Shown here: positions 20,030 to 29,484 of the stretch, piece after piece
How positions within the stretch are numbered: position 1 is the first letter of the stretch
How the letters are laid out: each line of letters opens with the position of its first letter
Assembly (NCBI RefSeq): GCF_014192575.1
Contig: NZ_JACHYC010000006.1
Span: 62,001-126,000 of the forward strand
Direction of reading: 5' to 3'
Length of the DNA stretch: 64,000 bases
Source: Variovorax sp. Sphag1AA
GTDB taxonomy: Bacteria; Pseudomonadota; Gammaproteobacteria; Burkholderiales; Burkholderiaceae_C
Translations under genes and position numbers: made by a program
The notes under the pieces: generated by a model
The model's database searches: none
What the model was told of the DNA's origin: nothing
The model's input: the letters and a program-made list of their open reading frames with translations, nothing else

Positions 20030-21571
20030 TCAGGCGGCTTGCACGCCCGGCCGGCCCGCTTCCACCACGTAGCTCGCCTGCGTCGCGAACGTGGCGCGCT
20101 CCTGTACCGGGTGCTCCGTCGTGCGGAACTCGCACTGCATGCGCCCGGGCGTGAGTTCGAAAAGCGCATATCCGCGTTCGTCGCCGCGGGCATGCTTCAC
20201 GTCGGGGTTGTCGCGGCGCATTCGGTCCATCGATGCCCGACTCGCGCCGCGCGATGTGATCGAGCCGCCGACGAACTCGGTGGCGACGATCGGCGAGGCT
20301 CGATCGTTCGGCCGCACACGCAGATCCGCCGCGACATGCCGATGTACATCGCCGCCTAGCACCACGAGATCTCGCGCGCCGGCGCTTTCCGCCCCTTGCA
20401 GGAAGCGTCGGCGGGCCTCTGGATAGCCGTCCCAGCCATCGGTCCAGACCTTGCGGCCTTCGGGCGCATCGAAGCCGGTCGCGCTCATCTGCGTGGATTG
20501 GCCGACCAGCTTCCATTGCCGCGTCGAGCCTGCGAGCCCCTGCTTGATCCAGCGCTCCTGATCCGCGCCAAGCATCGTGCGCTTCGCATCGTCGAGCTCG
20601 GCACATTCGACCAGCGTGCGACCATGGTCGCGCTCCGGATCGGGGCAGGCGTGATGGCTGCGGAATTGCCGGCAATCGAGCGTCCAGAGTTCGGCGAGTC
20701 GACCCCAGGCAAAGCGATCGTGGATGCGCATTGCCGCGCCCTGCGGGGGCAGCGCGAGTGGCATGTGCTCGAAGTAGGCCTGGTAGGCCGCCGCACGACG
20801 ACGCAGGAAGCGTTCGGGCTCGGTGTACGCCGGGTCGCGATCGTCCGCGTAGTCGTTGACGACTTCGTGGTCGTCCCAGGTCAGGATCCACGGATGCGCA
20901 GCATGCGCGGCCTGCAGATCGGCATCGCTCTTGTACAGCGCATGGCGGTCGCGGTATTGGTCCAACGTGTGCGGTGTCTTCGTCCCGTGCTGGCGGACTG
21001 CGTTGCTCGGGTTGCTGCCTTCGTAGATGTAGTCGCCGACGAACAGCACGAAATCGAGATCGCGCCCGCCGATCTCCCGGTGCGCCGCGTAGTAGCCCTG
21101 CTCGTAGTGCTGGCACGAACCCAGCGCGAATCGCATGCGCCTGACATCCGCGCCCTCGGCCGGCGCGGTGCGCGTATGGCCGACCTTGCTCACCGCATTG
21201 CCGCAGGTGAAGCGGTACCAGTAGTCGCGCTGCGGCTGCAGGCCCTGCGCGATCACGTGCACGCTGTGCGCGCGCGATGCATCCGTCACCGTTTCGCCGC
21301 GCGCGACCGGGCGGCGCAGTTCCGCATCCGCAAAGATCTCGTGCTTCACCACGAGGGCGCTGTCACCGATCGCATCGTCCGCTTGCGAGGGCACGAGTCG
21401 CGTCCACAGCACGACGCTGTCCGGCCGCGGCTGCCCGCTGGCCACGCCGAGCCCAAACGGATTCGCAGACCAGCGCGGTGCGCTCTGTGCCCGCGCGCGC
21501 AGGGGCGCGGCCATGCTCCCGAGCGCCAGCCAGATCGCGGCGCGATGGAGTTCCCTTCGAGTGATGTTCAT
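20030..21571 (-). CDS. phoD: PhoD-like alkaline phosphatase/phosphodiesterase
   Basis: A 513-residue secreted metallophosphatase of the PhoD family, which releases phosphate from mono- and diesters and uses Ca/Fe. The N-terminus (ITRRELHRAAIW, then a hydrophobic stretch ending ARAQ) is a Tat-type signal with twin arginines. An N-terminal beta domain precedes the catalytic domain with GSCQHYEQG, FVGDYIYEG, TWDDHEVVNDYA and VVLGGDVHRH, covering the expected metal ligands. GTG 21577 is possible, but ATG 21571 is preferred. No Pho box was recognised upstream. Confidence 0.92.
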   Translation of the reverse strand: MNITRRELHRAAIWLALGSMAAPLRARAQSAPRWSANPFGLGVASGQPRPDSVVLWTRLVPSQADDAIGDSALVVKHEIFADAELRRPVARGETVTDASRAHSVHVIAQGLQPQRDYWYRFTCGNAVSKVGHTRTAPAEGADVRRMRFALGSCQHYEQGYYAAHREIGGRDLDFVLFVGDYIYEGSNPSNAVRQHGTKTPHTLDQYRDRHALYKSDADLQAAHAAHPWILTWDDHEVVNDYADDRDPAYTEPERFLRRRAAAYQAYFEHMPLALPPQGAAMRIHDRFAWGRLAELWTLDCRQFRSHHACPDPERDHGRTLVECAELDDAKRTMLGADQERWIKQGLAGSTRQWKLVGQSTQMSATGFDAPEGRKVWTDGWDGYPEARRRFLQGAESAGARDLVVLGGDVHRHVAADLRVRPNDRASPIVATEFVGGSITSRGASRASMDRMRRDNPDVKHARGDERGYALFELTPGRMQCEFRTTEHPVQERATFATQASYVVEAGRPGVQAA

Positions 21572-21609
21572 GGCCACGATTGTCGGGCTCGCGCCCCTAT
21601 GATCGGCGC

Positions 21610-22839
21610 GTGCTCAACGGCTTGTGGCTCGGTTTCTTCCTGACGGCGGCGGTGGCCGCGCTTGGCCGCTGGCTGATCGGCGGCGACGCTGCCGTCTTCG
21701 CCGCACTCGTCGAGAGCCTGTTCGCCATGGCCCGCCTCTCGGTCGAGGTGATGGTGCTGCTCTTCGGCACGCTCACCCTGTGGCTGGGCTTCCTGCGGAT
21801 CGCCGAAGCGGCAGGCATCGTGGACCTGTTGGCGCGCCTGCTCGGGCCGCTCTTCCGACGATTGATGCCCGAGGTGCCGGCCGGTCATCCCGCGCTGGGA
21901 CTGATCACACTGAACTTCGCGGCCAACGCGCTCGGGCTCGACAACGCGGCCACGCCGATCGGTCTCAAGGCGATGCGCGAGTTGCAGACGCTCAACCCGA
22001 GCTCAACGACCGCGAGCAACGCGCAGATCCTGTTCCTGGTGCTCAATGCGTCGTCGCTCACGCTGCTGCCGGTCACGATCTTCATGTACCGCGCGCAGCA
22101 AGGCGCGGCCGATCCGACGCTGGTCTTCCTGCCGATCCTGCTTGCAACCAGCGCATCGACGCTGGTGGGCCTGCTCTCGGTCGCTTTCATGCAGCGGCTC
22201 CGGCTGTGGGACCCGGTGGTGCTCGCCTACCTGCTGCCGGGCGCGCTGCTGCTGGGCGCGTTCATGGCGTTGCTCGCCACGCTGTCCTCGGCTGCGCTGG
22301 CGTCGCTTTCATCGCTGCTCGGCAACCTCACGCTCTTCGGACTGATCGTCATCTTCCTTCTGGCCGGTGCGCTGCGGCGGGTGAAGGTGTACGAGAGCTT
22401 CGTCGAAGGCGCGAAGGAAGGCTTCGACGTCGCGAAGAACCTGCTGCCGTATCTGGTCGCGATGTTGTGCGCGATCGGCGCCCTGCGCGCTTCGGGCGCA
22501 TTGGACATGGCGCTCGAAGGCATCCGCTGGCTGGTCGCACGCACGGGGTGGGACACACGTTTCGTCGACGCGCTGCCGACTGCACTGGTCAAGCCTTTCT
22601 CCGGCAGCGCGGCACGCGCGATGCTCATCGAGACGATGAAGAGCCAGGGCGTCGACAGCTTTGCCGCGCGCGTCGCCGCGATCATCCAGGGCAGCACCGA
22701 GACCACTTTCTATGTGCTCGCGGTGTACTTCGGCGCAGTCGGCATCCAGCGCGCACGGCATGCAGTGGGCTGCGCGCTGCTGGCTGAACTCGCCGGCGTG
22801 GTTGCCGCGATCGCCGTCGGCTACTGGTTCTTCGGCTGA
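21610..22839 (+). CDS. Nucleoside-recognition (SpmA/SpmB-like) membrane protein
   Basis: A 409-residue polytopic protein with two gate-like halves corresponding to fused spore-maturation proteins A and B, a form found widely in non-sporulating proteobacteria. The first half carries LNFAANALGLDNAATPIG and the second NLLPYLVAMLCAIGALRASGAL. A function in transport or export is assumed from the nucleoside-recognition domain, but the substrate is unknown. The start is uncertain; GTG 21610 gives a compact N-terminus right before the first helix. Confidence 0.85.
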   Translation: MLNGLWLGFFLTAAVAALGRWLIGGDAAVFAALVESLFAMARLSVEVMVLLFGTLTLWLGFLRIAEAAGIVDLLARLLGPLFRRLMPEVPAGHPALGLITLNFAANALGLDNAATPIGLKAMRELQTLNPSSTTASNAQILFLVLNASSLTLLPVTIFMYRAQQGAADPTLVFLPILLATSASTLVGLLSVAFMQRLRLWDPVVLAYLLPGALLLGAFMALLATLSSAALASLSSLLGNLTLFGLIVIFLLAGALRRVKVYESFVEGAKEGFDVAKNLLPYLVAMLCAIGALRASGALDMALEGIRWLVARTGWDTRFVDALPTALVKPFSGSAARAMLIETMKSQGVDSFAARVAAIIQGSTETTFYVLAVYFGAVGIQRARHAVGCALLAELAGVVAAIAVGYWFFG

Positions 22840-22899
22840 GCAAGCCCGGCGCGTTCGTGCCGGATGGGCCAGAATAGCCGTCTACTTTCCCCCTGCTCC

Positions 22900-23409
22900 G
22901 TGACCGCTCCCGCCCAGGCGAAACCGCCTACCTTCTCGACCGACGAATTCCGCACATCGCTTGGCATGTTCGCCACCGGCGTGACCATCGTCACCGCGCG
23001 CTCGGCAAGCGGCGCGCTCATCGGCCTCACCGCGAACTCGTTCAATTCGGTGTCGCTCGATCCCCCACTGGTGCTGTGGAGCCTCGCGCGCAGGGCGGCC
23101 TCGATGGCCGCTTTCAGTGCCGGATCGCACTACGCGATCAACATCCTCTCGTCCAGCCAGAAGGATCTGGCGGAGCGCTTTGCATCGAAGAACGTCGATC
23201 GCTGGGCGCAGGTCGCCTACACCGAAGGCGTCGGCGGCGCGCCTTTGCTCGAAGGTGCGGCCGCATGTTTCGAATGCTTCAACCGCAGCCGCTACGACGA
23301 AGGCGATCACGTGATCTTCGTCGGCGAGGTCGAGCGCTGCACCCACATCCCCGGCGCTTCGCCATTGCTCTTTCACGGCGGACGCTTCTACACCGAGCAC
23401 CCGCTTTGA
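22900..23409 (+). CDS. Flavin reductase family protein
   Basis: A 169-residue FMN-binding split-barrel protein of the HpaC/DIM6 type. It matches the family through FRTSLGMFATGVTIVTA, TANSFNSVSLDPPLVLWSL and a closing LLFHGGRFY. Such enzymes reduce free flavin with NAD(P)H for a partner monooxygenase, though no oxygenase gene is adjacent. GTG 22900 is chosen by family length; ATG 22864 is an alternative. The downstream BON gene starts inside its stop codon. Confidence 0.88.
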   Translation: MTAPAQAKPPTFSTDEFRTSLGMFATGVTIVTARSASGALIGLTANSFNSVSLDPPLVLWSLARRAASMAAFSAGSHYAINILSSSQKDLAERFASKNVDRWAQVAYTEGVGGAPLLEGAAACFECFNRSRYDEGDHVIFVGEVERCTHIPGASPLLFHGGRFYTEHPL

Positions 23410-23912
23410 AGGCCCGCACGCGCGCCCGATGCCTGATCGCGGCGATGGCTGCGAGCGCGAGCGTCCAGGTCGCGTACGGCGCGGACGAAGCGCGGACCAA
23501 TTTCTTCGACGACCCTTTCTTCCAGATGTCGTCCGGCCTTGCGGGCTGCCCTGCACCGCTCGGGCCGCTCTACACGCAGGCCGAGGTTCGCTCGCAGATG
23601 CATGCCCGCCTCGAACGCGGCACGAGCTGCTGGCTCGAAGGCCGCTGCAAGGACAGCAACGCCTACCGTTACGACAAGACCATCGCGCCGCAGGTACGCA
23701 AGGCGCTCGACGGCGTCTCGGGCGTGCGCCGCGGCAGCGTATGGGTGATGGTGCAGCGGCGCTGGATCTACCTGCAGGGCTGCGTTCCAGACAGGCGCAC
23801 GCGCGAGCGGCTCGAGAAAAGCGCGCGCGCGGTGCCCGATGTGGAGAACGTAGTCAACGACCTCATGATCGGAACGCGCGACAAACCTGGCTATCCGCTC
23901 GCCTCGCCCTGA
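23406..23912 (+). CDS. BON-domain periplasmic protein
   Basis: A 168-residue protein with a signal peptide (ending YGADE) and one BON domain over about the last 75 residues (VRKALDGVSGVRRGSVWVMV, then IYLQGCVPDRRTRERLE and VENVVNDLMIG). BON domains bind membranes or other envelope components. The start is probably TTG 23406, which overlaps the flavin reductase stop in TTGA, so translation is likely coupled. The N-terminal half contains four cysteines that may form disulfides. Confidence 0.75.
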   Translation: MKARTRARCLIAAMAASASVQVAYGADEARTNFFDDPFFQMSSGLAGCPAPLGPLYTQAEVRSQMHARLERGTSCWLEGRCKDSNAYRYDKTIAPQVRKALDGVSGVRRGSVWVMVQRRWIYLQGCVPDRRTRERLEKSARAVPDVENVVNDLMIGTRDKPGYPLASP

Positions 23913-23955
23913 GCCGCGCCAACAAAGACAACGAACAAGAAGAGACAAACACCGA

Positions 23956-24846
23956 ATGACCGACCGCAAGGACCACCTCGACTCCCGCGCCACCGCCCTC
24001 CTCCTCGCCTGCTGCGCCTTCTGGGGACTGCAGCAGATCCTGATCAAGACCACCGTCGCCGAAGTGCCGCCGCTATGGCAGGCCGCCATCCGCATGAGCG
24101 GCGCGGTCATGCTGCTGTGGCTGTGGTGCCGCTGGCGGGGCGTTCCGCTGTTCGAGCGCGATGGCACCTTGAAGGGCGGGCTGCTCGCCGGTGCGCTGTT
24201 CGCAGGCGAGTTCACCTGCATCTACCTCGGGCTGCAACGCACCAGCGCGTCGCGGCTCACCGTGTTTCTCTACACCTCGCCCTTCGTCGTCGCGCTGCTG
24301 TTGCCGCGCTTCGTGCGATCGGAACAGCTGCGCGGCGTTCAATGGATCGGCCTCGCGATTGCCTTCTGCGGCGTGGTGCTGGCCTTCAGCGAGAGCTTCG
24401 GCCACAGCACTTCGGGGCAGCTCCATGGCGATGCGCTGGCGCTGATGGCCGGCATTCTCTGGGGGCTGACGACGCTGGCGATCCGCACCACGCGGCTCGC
24501 AACCGCCAGTGCGGAGAAGGCGCTCTTCTATCAAATCGCCGTCACGGCGCTGATCCTGCCGGTGCTGTCGCTTGCGCTGGGCGAGCAATGGGGCTTCTCG
24601 TATTCGGGCTACGCCTGGTTCTCGATCGCGCTTCAGACGGCGATCGGGGCTTTCGCGAGCTACCTCGCGTGGATGTGGATGTTGCGGCACTATCCGGCGA
24701 CGCGCATTTCGTCGTTCACCTTTCTCACGCCGCTCTTCGCGCTGGTGTTTGGCGTGGTGCTGCTGTCGGAGCCGCTCACGCTGCAGTTGATGCTTGCGCT
24801 GGCTGGCGTGGCACTGGGCATCGTGCTGGTCAACCGGCGGGTATGA
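23956..24846 (+). CDS. DMT-superfamily (EamA) exporter
   Basis: A 296-residue inner-membrane protein with ten predicted helices in two EamA repeats (starts CAFWGLQQILIKTTV and, for repeat two, MAGILWGLTTLAIRTTRLA). Family members export amino acids and metabolites; the substrate is not identifiable. It ends 4 bp before the glutaminase gene, so the two are probably cotranscribed. Confidence 0.9.
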   Translation: MTDRKDHLDSRATALLLACCAFWGLQQILIKTTVAEVPPLWQAAIRMSGAVMLLWLWCRWRGVPLFERDGTLKGGLLAGALFAGEFTCIYLGLQRTSASRLTVFLYTSPFVVALLLPRFVRSEQLRGVQWIGLAIAFCGVVLAFSESFGHSTSGQLHGDALALMAGILWGLTTLAIRTTRLATASAEKALFYQIAVTALILPVLSLALGEQWGFSYSGYAWFSIALQTAIGAFASYLAWMWMLRHYPATRISSFTFLTPLFALVFGVVLLSEPLTLQLMLALAGVALGIVLVNRRV

Positions 24847-24850
24847 AACC

Positions 24851-25765
24851 ATGAAATTCCAGCCCATCCTGGACGCGATCGACCGAGAGATCCGGCCCTT
24901 GCTGGGCGCGGAAGGCGCTGTCGCGAGCTACATCCCCGCGCTCGCGCGCGTGCCGGCAACGCAGTTCGGCATCGCGCTGCACACGCGCGAAGGCGTGGAA
25001 GCATGCGCGGGCGACGCATCGACGCCGTTCTCGATCCAGAGTATTTCCAAGCTGTTCACGCTCACACTCGCCATGCGCTACCTCGGCGATGCGCTCTGGG
25101 AGCGCATGGGTCGCGAGCCTTCGGGCAACCCGTTCAATTCGCTGGTGCAACTCGAGCATGAACAAGGCAAGCCGCGCAATCCCTTCATCAACGCCGGCGC
25201 CATCGCGGTTGCAGACCGTCTCGTGAGCCGGGGCCACGCCAAGGCCGAGCTGCTGGCCTTCATGTCGGACCTCTGCGGCGAGGCCGTCCAGTTAGACGAG
25301 GAAGTCGCTGCTTCTGAAGCGGCGACGGGCTTTCGCAACATCGCGCTGGCCAACTTCATGAAGAGTTTCGGCAAGATCGACAACGCGGTCGGCGAGGTGC
25401 TGGCGCTGTACTTCAACCAGTGCGCGATCCACATGGACTGCCGGCAGCTCGCGCGGGCGTCGGCCTTCCTGTGCCGCGACGGCGCGCACCCGTTTGACGG
25501 CAAGCCCGAGATCACCACCGAACGCCACACGCACCGCATCAATGCGCTGATGCTCACCTGCGGCACCTACGACGCAGCCGGCGACGTGGCCTTCTCGATC
25601 GGCCTGCCCTGCAAGAGCGGCGTGGGCGGTGGCATCGTCGCGGTGGTGCCGGACCAGCTCACGTTGTGCGTGTGGTCGCCGGCGCTGGATGCGACGGGCA
25701 ATTCGCTGCTCGGGCTGAAGGCGCTCGAACTGTTCGTGGCGAAGACCGGGCTTTCGATCTTCTGA
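24851..25765 (+). CDS. glsA: Glutaminase
   Basis: Hydrolyses glutamine to glutamate and ammonia. The 304-residue protein has the serine-lysine pair in SISK (Ser64, Lys67), NPFINAGAIA, and GLPCKSGVGGGIVAVVP, all typical of the beta-lactamase-like glutaminase family. The ATG at 24851 stands 4 bp after the exporter stop. The end is 9 bp before the convergent LacI gene. Confidence 0.95.
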   Translation: MKFQPILDAIDREIRPLLGAEGAVASYIPALARVPATQFGIALHTREGVEACAGDASTPFSIQSISKLFTLTLAMRYLGDALWERMGREPSGNPFNSLVQLEHEQGKPRNPFINAGAIAVADRLVSRGHAKAELLAFMSDLCGEAVQLDEEVAASEAATGFRNIALANFMKSFGKIDNAVGEVLALYFNQCAIHMDCRQLARASAFLCRDGAHPFDGKPEITTERHTHRINALMLTCGTYDAAGDVAFSIGLPCKSGVGGGIVAVVPDQLTLCVWSPALDATGNSLLGLKALELFVAKTGLSIF

Positions 25766-25774
25766 GGATTCCGC

Positions 25775-26794
25775 TCAGGACTTGCGCGTCGATTCGCGCA
25801 CGATGAGTTCGGGCCGCAGGACCACCGTGGAGGCCGAGAGCGACTTGCCGTCGATCTCGTCGAACAGCATCTCCGCAGCGCGCCAGCCAAGCTCGCGGTG
25901 CGGCAGGCGGATGGTGGTGAGCGGCGGGTTCACCATGTCGACAAGCGGCATGTCGTTGTGCCCGGTGATGGAGATGTCGCGCGGCACCTCGATGCGACGC
26001 TCGCGCAGCACGTCGTAGGCGCCGAGCGCGACGAGGTCGTTGCAGCACACCACCGCATCGGGCCGCTCGTTCTCGTCCAGCAACTTGCGCATCGCGGCGG
26101 CGCCGGCTTCGCGGGAGTAGCCCTCGCATTCGGCGACGCAGGCCATCTCAAGCCCTCGATCGCGCAGCGCCTGCTCGACGCCCTGGCGGCGCGCCACGCC
26201 GGTCGGGACGTCCTGCGGGCCGGCCAGGTGCGCGATGCGGCGATGGCCCGTCGCGACAAGGTGATCCACCGCGAGCTTCATCGCGAGTCGGTCATCGCTG
26301 ACCACCGCCGGGAGGCGGCCGCTTTCGTCGGCACGGTTCACGAGCACCGCGTGCATGCGCTCCCTGGCGATGAAATCCACCAGCGGATCGTCGCGCGTGG
26401 CGATCGCCATCACGAGCCCGTCCACGCGCTGCGCGAGCATGCGCTCGACGATGGGCTGCGCCAGCACATGGTCGGCCACGTTGGCGACGAAAACGAAGAA
26501 GCCGCGCGCCGCAGCACTGGCTTCGATGCCTTGCAGGATCGGCGGAAACACCGGGTTGGTGATGTCGGGCAGCAGCACGCCGATGGTCTGCGTGCGCCCG
26601 GTACGCAGCGCCGACGCCGCGCGGTTGGGCCTGTAGCCGAGCCGCTGCGCCGCCTCTTCAACGGACCGCAGCACCTCGGCGCTGATGAGGCCGCGCTTGT
26701 CCGGATTGAGCGCGCGCGACACCGTCGACACATGCACGCCCGCCGCCTGGGCGACGTCGCGAATGGTGACGGTGGAAGACTGGTTTGGGCGCAT
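25775..26794 (-). CDS. LacI-family transcriptional regulator
   Basis: A 339-residue LacI/GalR regulator with the N-terminal helix-turn-helix (VTIRDVAQAAGVHVSTVSRALN) and a periplasmic-binding-like effector domain (IGVLLPDITNPVFPPILQGIE). It diverges from the dioxygenase operon, and two operators of the family type lie between them. LacI regulators usually bind sugars, so control of a ring-cleavage operon is notable. It probably represses the operon and itself. Confidence 0.93.
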   Translation of the reverse strand: MRPNQSSTVTIRDVAQAAGVHVSTVSRALNPDKRGLISAEVLRSVEEAAQRLGYRPNRAASALRTGRTQTIGVLLPDITNPVFPPILQGIEASAAARGFFVFVANVADHVLAQPIVERMLAQRVDGLVMAIATRDDPLVDFIARERMHAVLVNRADESGRLPAVVSDDRLAMKLAVDHLVATGHRRIAHLAGPQDVPTGVARRQGVEQALRDRGLEMACVAECEGYSREAGAAAMRKLLDENERPDAVVCCNDLVALGAYDVLRERRIEVPRDISITGHNDMPLVDMVNPPLTTIRLPHRELGWRAAEMLFDEIDGKSLSASTVVLRPELIVRESTRKS

Positions 26795-26797
26795 TGA

Positions 26798-26811
26798 TGC
26801 AAACGTTTGGT
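26798..26811. promoter_or_regulatory. LacI-type operator, near regulator
   Basis: TGCAAACGTTTGGT contains the dyad CAAACGTTTG with the central CG of LacI/GalR operators. It begins 3 bp upstream of the lacI-family start codon, suiting autorepression. Confidence 0.8.
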
Positions 26812-26898
26812 TTCGCGAAGTCCCTGCTCAAGACCCATACCTGATAGGGGTCGAGGGAATTCCCGGATTCTATGCGCCCGCTGGAAAATCGAATAATA

Positions 26899-26912
26899 TG
26901 CAAACGATTGCA
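26899..26912. promoter_or_regulatory. LacI-type operator, near dioxygenase gene
   Basis: TGCAAACGATTGCA is a near-perfect dyad with the same half-site TGCAAACG as the site at 26798. It ends 16 bp before the dioxygenase start. The two centres are 101 bp apart, so looping by a tetramer is possible. Confidence 0.82.
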
Positions 26913-26928
26913 GCAACCTTTTCCCACC

Positions 26929-27795
26929 ATGAACATCGTCACCACCCCAGATTCGGTGCTCGAGATGGCGACTCGCGCCATGGACCGCACCCCTGATCCG
27001 CGTCTGCGCACCGTCATGCAGTCGCTCACGCGCCACCTGCATGCCTTCGTGCAGGAAGTGAAGCTGACCGAAGAGGAGTTCGAGCGCGCGCTCGGCTTCA
27101 TCGTCGCCATCGGGCAGGCCAGCGGCGAGAAGAAGAACGAGGTCGTGCTCGCCGCTGATCTGCTCGGCGTGTCGACGCTGGTCGCACTGCTCAACAACCA
27201 GGACCCGCAGGGCGAATCGCCCGCCGCGCTGCTCGGGCCGTTCTGGCGCGCGAACGCGCCGGTGTGCGATTCGGGCGAGAGCATCGCGCGCTCGGAAACG
27301 CCCGGCATCCCGCTCGAAGTCTCGGGCACGGTGCGCAACGCAGGCGGCCAGCCGATCGCGGACGCGACGGTCGACGTGTGGCAGGCGTCGCCGGTCGGGC
27401 TCTACGAGAACCAGGACGAGTCGCAGGAAAACATGAACCTGCGCGGCCGCTTCAAGACCGACCGCGAAGGCCGCTTCCATCTCAGGACCGTGCGGCCCGC
27501 CGGCTATCCCGTGCCCACCGATGGGCCCTGCGGCGAGTTGCTCAGCGCGCAGCAGCGGCACCCCAACCGGCCGGCGCACCTGCACTTCATGGTGAGCAAG
27601 CCGGGGCACAAGGTACTAATCACGCAGGTCTTCGCGGACGACGACGAGAACCTGGAAAGCGATCCGGTCTTCGGCGTCACGCGCCGGCTGATCGGCCGCT
27701 TCGAGCCGCAGGAAGGCGCGAACCACGCCACGCTGCAGCACGACTTCGTGCTGGAACCAGGCGAAATGAAGTTCCCGCACCCACCGATACCTTGA
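26929..27795 (+). CDS. Intradiol ring-cleavage dioxygenase (hydroxyquinol type)
   Basis: Non-haem Fe(III) dioxygenase that opens catechol-like rings between the two hydroxyls. The 288-residue protein has the N-terminal dimerisation helices, LLGPFWR, and the four iron ligands Tyr159 (GLYENQ), Tyr193 (AGYPVP), His217 and His219 (RPAHLHF). The closest match in character is hydroxyquinol 1,2-dioxygenase, so the product would be a maleylacetate-type acid. It heads a six-gene operon under a LacI operator; no aromatic hydroxylase gene is in the operon. Confidence 0.9.
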   Translation: MNIVTTPDSVLEMATRAMDRTPDPRLRTVMQSLTRHLHAFVQEVKLTEEEFERALGFIVAIGQASGEKKNEVVLAADLLGVSTLVALLNNQDPQGESPAALLGPFWRANAPVCDSGESIARSETPGIPLEVSGTVRNAGGQPIADATVDVWQASPVGLYENQDESQENMNLRGRFKTDREGRFHLRTVRPAGYPVPTDGPCGELLSAQQRHPNRPAHLHFMVSKPGHKVLITQVFADDDENLESDPVFGVTRRLIGRFEPQEGANHATLQHDFVLEPGEMKFPHPPIP

Positions 27796-27835
27796 ATCCG
27801 AACTCCTTTCTCGATTTCAACTTTCTCAGGACTTC

Positions 27836-28600
27836 ATGAGCTTCGAACCCACATCCCGACTCGACGGCAAGGTCGCAGTCATCACCGGCGGACTCGGCGC
27901 CATCGGCTATGCCACGGCACGCCGACTCGCGACGCTCGGCGCGACCTGCGTGCTGCTGCATCGCAAAGGCGATGACGGCGCCGCGCGTGCTGCCGCATTG
28001 CCTGGCGGAAACGCACAGCGCCATTCGGCGACCCGCGCCGACATCGTCGATACGCAGAGCCTGCGCAAAGCGGCTGCGGAAGTGCAGTCCACGTACGGCC
28101 GCTGCGACATCCTCGTGAACAGCGCCGGCCACACGCAACCGGTGCCCGCCGCCGATCTCGAAGCGCTGACCGACGAACTCATCGACGACCTGATGCGCGC
28201 CAATTTCCGCGGCGTGTTCGCGACCATCCGCGTGTTCGCACCGCTGCTCAAGGCAAGCGGCGACGCATTGGTGGTCAACGTCTCGTCCATTGCCGGATTC
28301 ACCGGCGTGGGCAGCAACCTCGCATACGTTGCAGCGAAGGCCGGACTCGATGTGGTGGGCGATGCACTCGCCAAGGCGCTCGCACCTGCAGTGCGCGTGG
28401 TGTCGGTATCACCGGGGGCGGTCGAATCGGCCTTCGTGCCGGGGCGCGGCGATGACTTCAAGGCCAAGATGGCCACGACCACGCCGCTCGGCCGCATCGG
28501 CTCGCCGGAAGACGTCGCGGGCGCGATCGAAGCACTCGCAACCACGATGCGTTTCGTCACCGGCACGCGCATCGTCGTCGACGGAGGGCGCCACTTGTGA
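27836..28600 (+). CDS. SDR-family oxidoreductase
   Basis: A 254-residue classical short-chain dehydrogenase with cofactor loop TGGLGAIG, NSAG, and the active-site pattern Ser (NVSSIAG), then YVAAK (Tyr-x3-Lys). HRK after the second strand suggests NADP preference, but this is not decisive. Second gene of the LacI-controlled operon. Its stop overlaps the BKACE start by 4 nt; in known BKACE pathways a dehydrogenase makes the beta-keto acid that BKACE cleaves, which fits this coupling. Confidence 0.9.
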   Translation: MSFEPTSRLDGKVAVITGGLGAIGYATARRLATLGATCVLLHRKGDDGAARAAALPGGNAQRHSATRADIVDTQSLRKAAAEVQSTYGRCDILVNSAGHTQPVPAADLEALTDELIDDLMRANFRGVFATIRVFAPLLKASGDALVVNVSSIAGFTGVGSNLAYVAAKAGLDVVGDALAKALAPAVRVVSVSPGAVESAFVPGRGDDFKAKMATTTPLGRIGSPEDVAGAIEALATTMRFVTGTRIVVDGGRHL

Positions 28601-29484
28601 ACGCGAAGACCCTCATCACCTGCGCGGTCACGGGCAACCTCGTGAAGCCCGACCAGACTCCGCACCTGCCGATCACGCCCACGCAGATCGCCGACGAATG
28701 CCTCGCAGCGGCAGAGGCCGGCGCGGGCCAGGTGCACATCCATGTGCGCGACCCGAAGACCGGACGGCCTTCGATGGAAGTCGACCTCTACCGTGAAGTG
28801 GTCGACCGCATCCGCCGCAGCAACCGCGACCTGATCATCAATCTCACGACCGGCCCGGGCGGCCGCTTCGTCCCGAGCGAAGACGATCCGAAGGTCGCCG
28901 CGCCGGGCAGCACGCTGCTGCCGCCGGAGAAGCGTGTCGAGCACATCGCGCTGATCAAGCCCGATGTGTGCTCGCTCGACCTGAACACGATGAACTCGGG
29001 CCCCGATGTGGTCATCAACACGCCGAAGAACGTGCGCCGCATGGCAAAGGTGATGCGCGAAGCCGGCGTGAAGCCCGAGCTGGAAATCTTCGATTCGGGC
29101 GACATCCACCTGGCGCTCGACCTCATCGCGGATGGCACGCTGGATGGCCCCGGCATGTGGACCTTCGTGCTCGGCGTGAAGTACGGCTTCATGCCGACGC
29201 CGCAGACCGTGCTGTATGCGCGCGACATGCTGCCGCGCGGCGCGTTCTGGAGCGCCTTCGGCATCGGCCGCATGGAGTTCCCGATCGTCGCGCAGGCATG
29301 GCTGCTCGGCGGCAACGTGCGCGTGGGCATGGAAGACAACATCTATCTGGAGAAGGGCGTGCTTGCACAGAGCAATGCGCAGCTCGTCGCGAAGGCGCGA
29401 GACATCATCGAGAGCCTGGGCGGGGAGATCGCCACGGCTCGTGAAGCACGCACGATGCTCGGACTCGGGGAGGCACGCCAATGA
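28597..29484 (+). CDS. Beta-keto acid cleavage enzyme (BKACE, DUF849)
   Basis: BKACE enzymes use Zn to convert a beta-keto acid plus acetyl-CoA into acetoacetate and a new CoA ester. The 295-residue protein has the N-terminal TCAVTGN segment, the zinc pair His47 and His49 in VHIHVRDP, LTTGPGG, and GNVRVGMEDN near the C-terminus. The GTG start overlaps the SDR stop and the end overlaps the next start, so the three genes are translationally coupled. The substrate cannot be assigned; the family covers dehydrocarnitine, 3-keto-5-aminohexanoate, 3-oxoadipate and others. Confidence 0.92.
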   Translation: MNAKTLITCAVTGNLVKPDQTPHLPITPTQIADECLAAAEAGAGQVHIHVRDPKTGRPSMEVDLYREVVDRIRRSNRDLIINLTTGPGGRFVPSEDDPKVAAPGSTLLPPEKRVEHIALIKPDVCSLDLNTMNSGPDVVINTPKNVRRMAKVMREAGVKPELEIFDSGDIHLALDLIADGTLDGPGMWTFVLGVKYGFMPTPQTVLYARDMLPRGAFWSAFGIGRMEFPIVAQAWLLGGNVRVGMEDNIYLEKGVLAQSNAQLVAKARDIIESLGGEIATAREARTMLGLGEARQ